43,018 bases of DNA from an uncultured Clostridia bacterium (GTDB lineage: Bacteria > Bacillota > Clostridia > TANB77 > CAG-508). Both the position numbers and the translations under genes were made by a program. Where the stretch lies: positions 1 through 43,018 of the forward strand of contig CALXPY010000009.1 in NCBI GenBank assembly GCA_944390395.1, given 5' to 3'. Positions 24,717 to 33,110 of the stretch are shown piece by piece. The stretch's first letter is position 1. The number at the start of each line of letters is the position of its first letter. The notes beneath the pieces were generated by a model. The model ran no database searches. It was not told where the DNA came from and saw nothing but the letters and a program-made list of their open reading frames with translations.

Positions 24717-26848
24717 TTTGCTATAACAACAAAGCTAATTCCTGAAACAACAAGTAAACTTACCCATAATGTCATATTGAAATCATCACCAGTTTGAGGC
24801 TTTGTTGGATCTTTAACTTCTTCCTCTTTGTCGTCTTCATCTGATGGTTTTTCCTCTGGTTTAGTTTCATCTAATATAGGGATAACTTCACCTTTTTTTA
24901 CAAGTTCATCGCAATCAGCACAATATACATCACCTGTGTATCCCTCTTTTTCAGTAGTAGCTTCTACTGCATTTCTTACTTCTGTATTTTTATGGTTTGC
25001 AGGATTAATTTCTCCAAATTCTTCTCCACAAACTTCACATACAGCTTTTGCTATACAAGTAGCCTCTCCTCCAGTATGTCCTTTTGCTGGGATAGTTGTT
25101 CCTTCCTCTAATTGTTTTTCACAGTCTGTACAATATAAGTCACCTGTATATCCTTCTTCAGTACAAGTAGCTTCTACAGCATCTAGTAGTTTTGTGTTTT
25201 TATGATTGTTAGCATCTAGTTCTCCATATTCATTTCCACAAACTTCGCATACTGCTTTTTCAGAACATGTTGCTTCTCCACCTTTATGTGGTATTTTTTC
25301 AATTACAGTACCTGCTTTTACGACTGTTTGGCAATCAGTACAGAATAAATCACCTGTATAACCTTCTTCTGTACAAGTTGCTTCTTTAGCATTTCTTGTC
25401 TCTGTGTTTTTATGATTGTTAACATCTAATTCGCCATATTCATTTCCGCAAACTTCACATACCGCTTTCTTAGTGCAGGTTGCTTCTCCACCTTTATGTG
25501 GTAGTTTAGCAATGACTGTACCTGCTTCTACGACTGTTTGACAATCAGTACAGAATAAGTCACCTGTATACCCCTCTTCAGTACAAGTTGCTTCTTTAGC
25601 ATTTCTTGTCTCTGTATTCTTGTGGTTTGTAGCATCTAGTTCACCATACTCAGCTCCACAAACGCTACATACTGCTTTCTTAGTACAGGTTGCTTTTCCT
25701 CCAAAGTGTTCTGCTTTATCAATAATGTTTCCGCATCCACATTCTTTCCAGTGTTCTGTCTCATTACTGGTCCAATCGCCATATACATGAGAGGCTTTAA
25801 TAATTAAATCTTCTTCTGAAACTTCTTCTTTGTCTTCATTAAATAATTTGTTACATACAGAACATTGATAATGAGCTTCTACTCCATCCACTAATGTATC
25901 GTTCGTATGGGTTGGTTCTACTCTCTCAATTAATGTTCCATAATTGTGGTCTGCAAGTGGTAATTTCTCATCAGAACCACTAATAATTTTTCCACAGTCA
26001 TCACAAGTTACATATTCTGCATGTCCTTGTGTCATACAAGTAGATGCTACTGCTTCGTGAGTTGTTGTGTTTGTATGTGGACATACTACCTCTACTTCAC
26101 AGCTTGCACTATGGTTTCCGTCTACTGTTGTTGCTGTAATTGTAGCATTACCTATTTCTACAGCAGTTACTGTTCCATCTTCTGCTACTGTTGCAACTTC
26201 TTTATTGCTAGAAGTCCATGTAATAGTTTTATCTGTTGCATCCGATGGTTCAATAGTCGCATTTAATTTTTGTTCACTACCAGCATTTAGCGTTAACGAA
26301 GTAGAATCTAAGGTGATTCCTGTTGTTGGAACTTTTATTGTGATAGTGCTGTTGGTTACAACATAATCTTCAATACGAGAAAAATCGTATCCTGCAACAT
26401 CATCTACATTAAAGGTTACATTTGCATTTCCAGTTGCTCCTTCTTTAATTTTAAAAGTAATCGTTGCTATATCTCCATTATCATCAATTGCTGGAGCTGA
26501 AATTTGACCTCCACAAGATGCATTAAATACAATTTCTTTAGTAGCATCATGATGAGAAATAGAACGATAGGCAGTTGCATTTTCTAATCCATGCATTTCT
26601 GCAGAAACAAATTCTAGTTTATCTGTGTCATACGTAATAATACCTGCAATTAGTCTTAATCCCTCTGTATTATTTGCCAAGTTTAAAGCTATTGTAACCT
26701 CATCTTGGCTTCCTCTAATTACTTCTTCACTAGATAAAGTTAATGCAATTTTAGATACAGCTGTTACACCTCCCATTGGTAGTAGTGTAGTAATTAATAG
26801 TGTAAATACTACAACTATTGAAATTAGTTTTTTGTTAAAAATTTTCAC
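24677..26848 (-). CDS. Wall-anchored scaffold protein with N-terminal cohesin-like domain
   Basis: This 723-aa protein has a signal peptide (1-30), a cohesin-like beta domain (about 33-172: GSQDEVTIALNLANNTEG, ITYDTDKLEFVSAE, ITFKIKEGATGNANV) and a BIG2 Ig-like domain (about 176-255). Cysteine-rich CxxC modules follow. From 381 to 650 these become four repeats of exactly 70 aa (CTEEGYTGDLFCTDC, HKGGEATC, AVCEVCGNEYGEL). An acidic linker leads to a sorting signal: KPQTGD (683-688), a hydrophobic stretch and a basic tail. The start is GTG at 26848 after AGGAGGG. It sits between the sortase and five dockerin genes, so it is the likely anchoring scaffold, with only one docking site. Cohesin assignment is by eye. 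Confidence 0.8.
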   Translation of the reverse strand: MKIFNKKLISIVVVFTLLITTLLPMGGVTAVSKIALTLSSEEVIRGSQDEVTIALNLANNTEGLRLIAGIITYDTDKLEFVSAEMHGLENATAYRSISHHDATKEIVFNASCGGQISAPAIDDNGDIATITFKIKEGATGNANVTFNVDDVAGYDFSRIEDYVVTNSTITIKVPTTGITLDSTSLTLNAGSEQKLNATIEPSDATDKTITWTSSNKEVATVAEDGTVTAVEIGNATITATTVDGNHSASCEVEVVCPHTNTTTHEAVASTCMTQGHAEYVTCDDCGKIISGSDEKLPLADHNYGTLIERVEPTHTNDTLVDGVEAHYQCSVCNKLFNEDKEEVSEEDLIIKASHVYGDWTSNETEHWKECGCGNIIDKAEHFGGKATCTKKAVCSVCGAEYGELDATNHKNTETRNAKEATCTEEGYTGDLFCTDCQTVVEAGTVIAKLPHKGGEATCTKKAVCEVCGNEYGELDVNNHKNTETRNAKEATCTEEGYTGDLFCTDCQTVVKAGTVIEKIPHKGGEATCSEKAVCEVCGNEYGELDANNHKNTKLLDAVEATCTEEGYTGDLYCTDCEKQLEEGTTIPAKGHTGGEATCIAKAVCEVCGEEFGEINPANHKNTEVRNAVEATTEKEGYTGDVYCADCDELVKKGEVIPILDETKPEEKPSDEDDKEEEVKDPTKPQTGDDFNMTLWVSLLVVSGISFVVIAKCNTKRRVSKHSK
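24899..25708. repeat. Four in-frame 210-bp tandem repeats in the scaffold gene
   Basis: They encode the 70-aa cysteine-rich modules; HxGGxATC recurs at residues 381, 451, 521 and 591. The middle copies are very similar at DNA level, so copy number may vary by recombination. The last copy has lost one cysteine of its first pair (ATTEKEGYTGD). Confidence 0.9.
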
Positions 26849-26887
26849 TTTTCTCCCTCCTATATTTTCAAATTTTTTAACACTAAA

Positions 26888-26893
26888 ATTATA
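26888..26893 (-). promoter_or_regulatory. -10 box of scaffold gene promoter
   Basis: TATAAT on the minus strand in the 95-bp gap between the last dockerin gene and the scaffold gene. No good -35 box is seen at 17-18 nt. Confidence 0.45.
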
Positions 26894-26943
26894 TCAAATA
26901 GGTAAAATTTTGTACATACTTTTTTAGATTTTTTTCGATTTTT

Positions 26944-29076
26944 TTATTGTACTGGTTCTAATGTTGTTCTGTTTTCATAAGCAACATTAATTAAAAGCGC
27001 ATCATAAGGTGTTAGTCTACCATTTCCATCAATATCTCCTATTTGAAGTTCCTCTGCTGTCGGTGTTTTTCTTTGCTCATACATCACATTTATTAGCAAT
27101 GCATCATAAGGAGTTACTTTTCCATTTTTGTCCATATCTCCAAGGTTTTGTACTTTAATAGGTCCATCGGCAGTTACCTCACAAGTTGCTGTTAAGCCAT
27201 TTGAAGAAGTTGCTGTAATAATTGCAGTTCCTCCCGATACAAAAGTTACATTTCCGTTTTCATCAACAGTTGCAATATATGGATTGCTAGAAGTCCATGT
27301 TATATTAAGACTATCGGTTGTATCTGTTGGACTTAACGTTGCTACTAGCTTTGCTGATTCTCCTTCCTCCAACGTTAAGCTAGTTTCATTTAAAGAAATT
27401 TTAGTAATTGGGTTATAGTCGCCTGGTGCAAACATTCCATAACCGTATATATCTGCTATCAAAGCTGCATCATTTGCATTAATTGCTCCATCTCCGTTTG
27501 CATCAGCTATTGCAATTTCATCTTCTGTCAATTCTCCCGTCTGTTTTGTCCAATCTAATACCAAAGCCGTATCATTTGCATTAATCATACCGTTTCTATC
27601 TAAGTCTCCTGGGTAAGCCTTACTTCCATCACTCATGGTTCTTAAAGCACATACATATATCCAGCAATCATCATTCCCATATTCTTCGGTACTTGCTTCA
27701 ATATAGGTAAAACCTCCTGCTTTAGGTGTGACAACACCATTTTCAACTGTTGCCACTTTTTCATTTGTTGAAGTCCATGTTATATCACTTGCTAATATAT
27801 ATTCATCTTTTAATGTAATAGTATCATTAAGTCCATCTAATTGATATTCATAATAATTTAATTTTAATTTATGTCCTTCTGGAATTGGATTTAGTACATT
27901 TATTGTAAACTCTTCACTATATTCTCCTATACTAGCTGTAAGTGTAGCAGTTCCAAGGCCTTTCGCTGTAATAGTTCCTTTTTCATCTACTGTAAAAATT
28001 TTTTCGTTTGAGCTCTCCCAAGTTAAATCTGAAAGAGCAAATTCTGTTCTAAAACCCGTTGCATCTGGAGCTGTATTAAGATTTCTCACAGAAGTTGGAG
28101 ACAAAGTTTCTCCCACTTTTAATTCGTTTTCACTCTCTATTCCTAGAATTAATGGATTAATATAGCCATTGCCAACGGCTACCTGTACTGTGTTATTCAC
28201 ATCGATTCTGTCTAAAGAAAAGGATTGGTTATCTGCTGTGTCATGCGAGAATAGTTGTACCCAATAAGTGTATCCATCGCTTGTATAGCATCCTATTCCA
28301 ATAGATACATTATCTTCACTCATAATTTGACGTCTATGTCCCCAAGATCCCATCCATTTTTCTATAATCATGCTTGCATTTAATGAACCAGCACCTATAT
28401 TTTCTCCATCTATTTTAGTATTAGCGCTAAAACATTGTGCTCCATCTGGTCGAATGTGATCAAAATAAACTGAGATTTCTGCTGCTCTTAACATTGCAGA
28501 ATGAGTTAAACTAGCATCTATTTCAAATGGCGTTAGCCCCTCTTTTTCTCTTTCCTCATTTGTTAGTTCAATCATTTCCATAGCTTTATCATAGTAATAA
28601 GAGCCACTAATATTCATGGTAACTACTCTTTGGTAATCATTATTACTAATTTTAGTTAACCCCTCTGGTATTGTATAATTTGTAAGTTTTGGGCAATTAT
28701 CAATAAATAATCTGCTAATGTAGTTTAAAGAGTCTGGTAAATCCACTGTAGTAAGATTAAGACAATCATTGAAAGCATAAGCATCAATACTTTCTATTCC
28801 ATCTGGTAATATAACTTTTGTAATATCGTTTTTTGCTTTAAATGCACTCGTTCCTATTTTTATTACTTTTTTAGAATCAATGGTGCTTGGAACTTTTACA
28901 ACTGTTTCCGTACCATTATATTCCTCTATACAAATTCCACCATTTTCTAAATCACTATAAGTATAGTCTCCGCTTGTAGTGTATGCTGCATTTACTATAA
29001 CATTGAAAACCACATTAAATAATAATAGTATAATTAGCAAAATGCTGAAAAATATTTTGTTTTTTTTATTTTTCAT
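26944..29076 (-). CDS. Secreted LRR-CAP-BIG2 protein with two dockerins
   Basis: 710 aa: signal peptide (1-30); BspA-type leucine-rich repeats (about 45-150, KVILPDGIESIDAYAFNDCLNL); and a CAP/SCP domain (about 160-280). The CAP domain has the residues expected for the active cleft (HIRPDG His207, GENIG Glu225, GSWGHRRQ His247, YWVQLF). BIG2 domains follow at about 310-395 and 400-475, an internal dockerin of divergent type at 488-550 (DLDRNGMINAND, DANGDGAINAND), a third BIG2 at 558-636 and a C-terminal dockerin at 644-705. It is the only member with two dockerins and is last in the minus-strand run, next to the scaffold gene. CAP proteins vary from peptidases to lipid binders; activity is not predictable. 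Confidence 0.85.
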   Translation of the reverse strand: MKNKKNKIFFSILLIILLLFNVVFNVIVNAAYTTSGDYTYSDLENGGICIEEYNGTETVVKVPSTIDSKKVIKIGTSAFKAKNDITKVILPDGIESIDAYAFNDCLNLTTVDLPDSLNYISRLFIDNCPKLTNYTIPEGLTKISNNDYQRVVTMNISGSYYYDKAMEMIELTNEEREKEGLTPFEIDASLTHSAMLRAAEISVYFDHIRPDGAQCFSANTKIDGENIGAGSLNASMIIEKWMGSWGHRRQIMSEDNVSIGIGCYTSDGYTYWVQLFSHDTADNQSFSLDRIDVNNTVQVAVGNGYINPLILGIESENELKVGETLSPTSVRNLNTAPDATGFRTEFALSDLTWESSNEKIFTVDEKGTITAKGLGTATLTASIGEYSEEFTINVLNPIPEGHKLKLNYYEYQLDGLNDTITLKDEYILASDITWTSTNEKVATVENGVVTPKAGGFTYIEASTEEYGNDDCWIYVCALRTMSDGSKAYPGDLDRNGMINANDTALVLDWTKQTGELTEDEIAIADANGDGAINANDAALIADIYGYGMFAPGDYNPITKISLNETSLTLEEGESAKLVATLSPTDTTDSLNITWTSSNPYIATVDENGNVTFVSGGTAIITATSSNGLTATCEVTADGPIKVQNLGDMDKNGKVTPYDALLINVMYEQRKTPTAEELQIGDIDGNGRLTPYDALLINVAYENRTTLEPVQ
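26950..27142. repeat. Dockerin DNA repeat 1
   Basis: About 190 bp encoding the C-terminal dockerin, highly similar to the copies at 29110, 31442, 33119 and 35598. This copy is the most diverged of the five (QRKTPTAEELQ). Confidence 0.9.
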
Positions 29077-29108
29077 TGAATATCCTCCTTTTAATTTTTT
29101 TACTGTGA

Positions 29109-31415
29109 TTAATCCAATGAAGTTCTATTCTCGTAAGCAACATTAATTAAAAGTGCATCATACGGTGTTAGTCTGCCATTTCCATCAATATCTCCTATCT
29201 CAAGTTCTTCTGCTGTTGGCGTTCTTCTTTGCTCATAAATTACATTTATTAGTAATGCATCATAAGGAGTTATTTTTTCGTTTCCATCCATATCACCTTT
29301 CAAATGCATTTTTACAGTTACTTCACAAGTAGCTGTTTTTCCATCAACATTTGCTGTAATTGTTGCTGTTCCAGATTTTATAGGTGTTATTATTCCATCT
29401 TCATTTACTTCTACTATTGAAGAATCGCTTGATGTCCATATAATATTCTTTTCGATTGTTGAGTCTATAGGATTAAAAGAAACTTCTAGTTTGTATGTTT
29501 CCTTATTGGTTAGCAAAATATCACTTTGATTCAAGCTAATAGATTCCAATGGAACATCTACTTGAACACTTATCTTAAATTGCATATCTCCTATTTTCGC
29601 TATAATTATGGTATTTCCACCACCGACTGCTGAAATTCTTCCATATTCATCAACTGTTGCTACATCCTCATTCAGACTAGACCATTCAAAAGTATTATTT
29701 CCTAATTTCCATTCTCCACTTGTAATTTCAATATCTGAATTTGTTTCACCTTTTGTTAATGTAAAATGATTTTCATTGATAACAGCTTCATCTAAATACT
29801 TTGTAAGTACTTCCGTATATCTATTGCTAGAATATACCATACTATTTAATTTTGTATATCTTTCCATCACTTCATCTGCAAACACAAAAACATGATACAT
29901 TTTATCTCCTACTTTGAAGTGTGACATACCTACTCCCTTTGTAGTAGGACTCATAGAATCTTGATAAAAATCTGGAGTATTTTCTTCATCCCATTTATAG
30001 CTACCACAAAAATAATATACTCTCAGCTTTAAATCTTTCTTGTTTTCTGGCAACATATCATTTATTTCAAACATTCCATTAGGTCTTTCATCACTCTCTA
30101 AGAAGTGTAACTCTGCTGCTCTAGTTTGCGCAATTTGCATTAGATAACTATCCAATGTTAAATCACTTAAATATTCCATTTCTCTATAATTATTAAAAAT
30201 TCCCAACATTTGCTTTGTTTGACCATTATCTTCTGTGCCTTGCATCATTACTTTCACCATATCATTATCCGAAGAAAACTCTTTAATTTTACTATCTACT
30301 GCTAACCCCTCTTCTACTTCTACATTTACATCATATTTCGTTTCTTTATTTCTAATTCGAAGTTTTAGTTTTGCATTTCCGACTCCAACTGCAATAATTC
30401 TTCCTTTTTCATCAATTTTTACTACATCTTCATCACTTGATGTCCATTTTATTTCATCTTCTTTCACATCTAAGTAATTTACATAGGCTATAGGTTCAAT
30501 CATATCGTATTTCTCAACATTATAATAATAACTGTTTAACAGTATATCTGATTGTGGCTTTGTATACTCTACAATTATTGCTTCTTCAACATACTTAGAA
30601 TTTCTAATCACTTCAACTGTTGAATTTCCAATAAAAATATATTTTCCATCTGATTCAACAACTCTCGTTAACTTATCATTTGTTTTACTAGAATTTCTAT
30701 CAAATGTTTTAGTCCATTCAGGATATCCTTGACAATCATATTTATTTATTCTTGTATTAATTTCTCCCCCTATTGGATTGGTTACAGGTTCTATTAAATC
30801 TCCTGCAAATCTAACAAGCTCGATTTTTCCATCTGTTATTTTTCCTGCATCATCTTGCAGAATTATGTCTGTATGGTTTGGTATTTCTCCAGTCTCAATA
30901 AACTCAACCTTAAAATTGCTATCATACTTTACGCATAAATTAACATATTGGTTTGTTTGATTATTTTTTCCTAGTAAATCTTGATCTGATGAATTTGTTT
31001 GCCCATATACTAAATAACCTCCATCGGTTGTCTTATCTATACTATAAAAATAATCATTGAAATTTCCTCCAAAAGATTGAAAAGATTTCATACCCAAATT
31101 TTTATCATATTTTACAATAATTGCATCCACAGAGCCTTTCGCTTGCTCTGTAAACTTTTCATATTGCTCCAAATATAAAGTAGAACATCCAACTACTATA
31201 TATCCATCCTCTACTACTATGATGTCATTATAAGATTCTCGATTACTAACATTTAATTGTGTTGCTGGCAATGAGCCAAAGCAATAAATCTTTTCTGGTC
31301 TATCGTCTTGAATGTACTTTATTTCTGTCGCTTCAGAAGTATTTATTTTACATAATAAACAATATATAATAATCAAAATAAATGCAATACTAATTTTTTT
31401 TATGATTTTTTTCAT
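29109..31415 (-). CDS. Secreted propeller-like, CAP-like, BIG2 protein with dockerin
   Basis: 768 aa: signal peptide (1-29); an N-terminal repeat region (about 45-285) with motifs such as DGGYLVYGQTNSSD typical of beta-propeller-like repeats; BIG2 (about 287-368); and a divergent CAP-like domain (about 400-520: LTLDSYLMQIAQTRAAELHF, KGVGMSHFKVGDKMYHVFVFAD) lacking some cleft residues. Two more BIG2 domains follow at about 545-620 and 624-702, then a C-terminal dockerin at 706-764 (GDMDGNEKITPYD, GDIDGNGRLTPYD). The first calcium loop has Glu for the usual Gly (DGNEK). It lies 32 bp before the next gene; a run of such short gaps suggests one operon. The CAP call is tentative, the dockerin firm. 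Confidence 0.8.
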   Translation of the reverse strand: MKKIIKKISIAFILIIIYCLLCKINTSEATEIKYIQDDRPEKIYCFGSLPATQLNVSNRESYNDIIVVEDGYIVVGCSTLYLEQYEKFTEQAKGSVDAIIVKYDKNLGMKSFQSFGGNFNDYFYSIDKTTDGGYLVYGQTNSSDQDLLGKNNQTNQYVNLCVKYDSNFKVEFIETGEIPNHTDIILQDDAGKITDGKIELVRFAGDLIEPVTNPIGGEINTRINKYDCQGYPEWTKTFDRNSSKTNDKLTRVVESDGKYIFIGNSTVEVIRNSKYVEEAIIVEYTKPQSDILLNSYYYNVEKYDMIEPIAYVNYLDVKEDEIKWTSSDEDVVKIDEKGRIIAVGVGNAKLKLRIRNKETKYDVNVEVEEGLAVDSKIKEFSSDNDMVKVMMQGTEDNGQTKQMLGIFNNYREMEYLSDLTLDSYLMQIAQTRAAELHFLESDERPNGMFEINDMLPENKKDLKLRVYYFCGSYKWDEENTPDFYQDSMSPTTKGVGMSHFKVGDKMYHVFVFADEVMERYTKLNSMVYSSNRYTEVLTKYLDEAVINENHFTLTKGETNSDIEITSGEWKLGNNTFEWSSLNEDVATVDEYGRISAVGGGNTIIIAKIGDMQFKISVQVDVPLESISLNQSDILLTNKETYKLEVSFNPIDSTIEKNIIWTSSDSSIVEVNEDGIITPIKSGTATITANVDGKTATCEVTVKMHLKGDMDGNEKITPYDALLINVIYEQRRTPTAEELEIGDIDGNGRLTPYDALLINVAYENRTSLD
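29110..29307. repeat. Dockerin DNA repeat 2
   Basis: Near-identical 3' dockerin cassette; silent and few coding differences from repeats 3-5. Confidence 0.9.
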
Positions 31416-31441
31416 TTTTTCTACCCCTTATTCATTTTAGA

Positions 31442-31633
31442 TTATAATGTCGCTCTATTCTCGTAAGCAACATTAATTAAAAGTGCATCATACGGTGTTA
31501 GTCTACCATTTCCATCAATATCTCCTATCTCAAGTTCTTCTGCTGTTGGCGTTCTTCTTTGCTCATAGATTACATTTATTAATAACGCATCATAAGGAGT
31601 TATTTTTCCGTTTTTATCCATATCTCCTTTCAT
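31442..31633. repeat. Dockerin DNA repeat 3
   Basis: Near-identical dockerin cassette at the 3' end of the transglutaminase-like gene. Confidence 0.9.
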
Positions 31634-33073
31634 TAATAATGGTGTGTTACTTCCTATTATTTGGTTGCCACTGTTTTTTAGATATTGTCGATTATCTTGA
31701 ATAAAATCTGCTCCAACTGTTCCAATTTCCGCTCTTAATTCAATGTCACTATCAAAGGAAGTTTTATAAATACTTGTCATATAGGAATTAGTTGGAATTG
31801 TAAAAGTAGTAAGTGCTTCTATTTCTTCTTCTGTTTTTGCAATTCCTGTTACTTTACCACCTGCTATAGGATCATCAATAACATATACTAATCCGTCATA
31901 CGCAAAACTTACTATATTGGCTTTTGAATCGGTATTATCAAAAAGATAATGTGTTGTGTCAATATATATCCATTCTCCATCTACATAAGCTGCAGACCAT
32001 TCATGGGTTATATTTGAAACAGTTGCCGTAGGAATTCCACATAAATATAACATATAATTAGTAATCATCGTGTATGCTTCACAACTTCCTATTTTCCTAT
32101 CATAAACATCATATATATCTGTCATATTAGCATTTGCACCATAAGCTGCTTTATAATCCATATTAGTAACAACCCATCTAAAAACAGCACGTGCTTTTTC
32201 TGTTTCTGTTGTGCAATCTGTCGTTATTTCTTCGACCGTTTTCTTTATTTCTTGATATTTTTCGTTGGTTGTATCTTTTTCATACGCAAAATCCGTACGA
32301 TAACCTTGTAATGTGTTATAGATATAACTTCTTCCACCATGCGAGGTTGGTCCAAGTGCTTGTAAATTTGTTGTAGTTAAAACATCTAGAAAAGATTGAT
32401 TTGTAATTGTTTCTGTGGTTGTCACATTAGTGTTTAAGTCAGTAAATGTTCTCCCATAAAATCTGGCATAATAAAAGATGTCAGAATAGCTATACCCATA
32501 TATATGTGCTGTACTACTGATAGTCTCTGGAGCATCTTCTATTGTTGTGTGCATTGCTCGAATCGTTGCTGTTTTTAAAGAAGTACACTCACCAAAAGCA
32601 TATTCATTAATGTACATTACTCTTTCTGGTAAATCAATGGACTCTAATGAGTTACATTGATAAAATGCTCCCATACCAATTCTTACAAGATTTTTAGGAA
32701 ATTTTACTGTTTTTAAAGAAGTACATTGTGCAAAGGATCTAATTCCAATCTCTGTAATGGAATCTGGTAAGAAAATCGTTTCTAAATTCGTATTTTCTTG
32801 AAAAGCTCTATCAGAGATAGATGTTATATTCCCGTTAAAAACTACGTTTTTTACTTGGTCTTTATAGTCAATCCATGGGCAAGTATCTCCACTCATGTTT
32901 CCACTACCAGTAATTGTTAACGTTCCATCACTAGCAAAAGACCATGTCATATTTTCTCCACAACTACCAGAAGCAATTTCGTCTGTAGCAAGTACGTTAT
33001 TTGTTCCAATAATAGACGTCAAGAAAATTACTAAAATGATTAATATTTCAACTATTTTTAAAATTTTTTTCAT
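31442..33073 (-). CDS. Secreted LRR-transglutaminase-like protein with dockerin
   Basis: The start is taken at the ATG at 33073 because AGGAGAG lies five nt upstream; the frame is open further back but without a site. 543 aa: signal peptide (1-29); BspA-type leucine-rich repeats (about 75-175); then a transglutaminase-like cysteine protease-fold domain (about 275-400) with a complete triad, Cys331 (KIGSCEAYTM), His357 (NITHEWSAAYVDGEW) and Asp372 (YIDTTHY). The dockerin follows at 482-540. The domain could cross-link or cleave peptides. It is the member of the cluster most clearly predicted to be an enzyme. It lies 37 bp after the 33111-35489 gene. Confidence 0.88.
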   Translation of the reverse strand: MKKILKIVEILIILVIFLTSIIGTNNVLATDEIASGSCGENMTWSFASDGTLTITGSGNMSGDTCPWIDYKDQVKNVVFNGNITSISDRAFQENTNLETIFLPDSITEIGIRSFAQCTSLKTVKFPKNLVRIGMGAFYQCNSLESIDLPERVMYINEYAFGECTSLKTATIRAMHTTIEDAPETISSTAHIYGYSYSDIFYYARFYGRTFTDLNTNVTTTETITNQSFLDVLTTTNLQALGPTSHGGRSYIYNTLQGYRTDFAYEKDTTNEKYQEIKKTVEEITTDCTTETEKARAVFRWVVTNMDYKAAYGANANMTDIYDVYDRKIGSCEAYTMITNYMLYLCGIPTATVSNITHEWSAAYVDGEWIYIDTTHYLFDNTDSKANIVSFAYDGLVYVIDDPIAGGKVTGIAKTEEEIEALTTFTIPTNSYMTSIYKTSFDSDIELRAEIGTVGADFIQDNRQYLKNSGNQIIGSNTPLLMKGDMDKNGKITPYDALLINVIYEQRRTPTAEELEIGDIDGNGRLTPYDALLINVAYENRATL

Positions 33074-33110
33074 TTCTACTCTCCTATCATTTATATTTAT
33101 GTATGAATTT

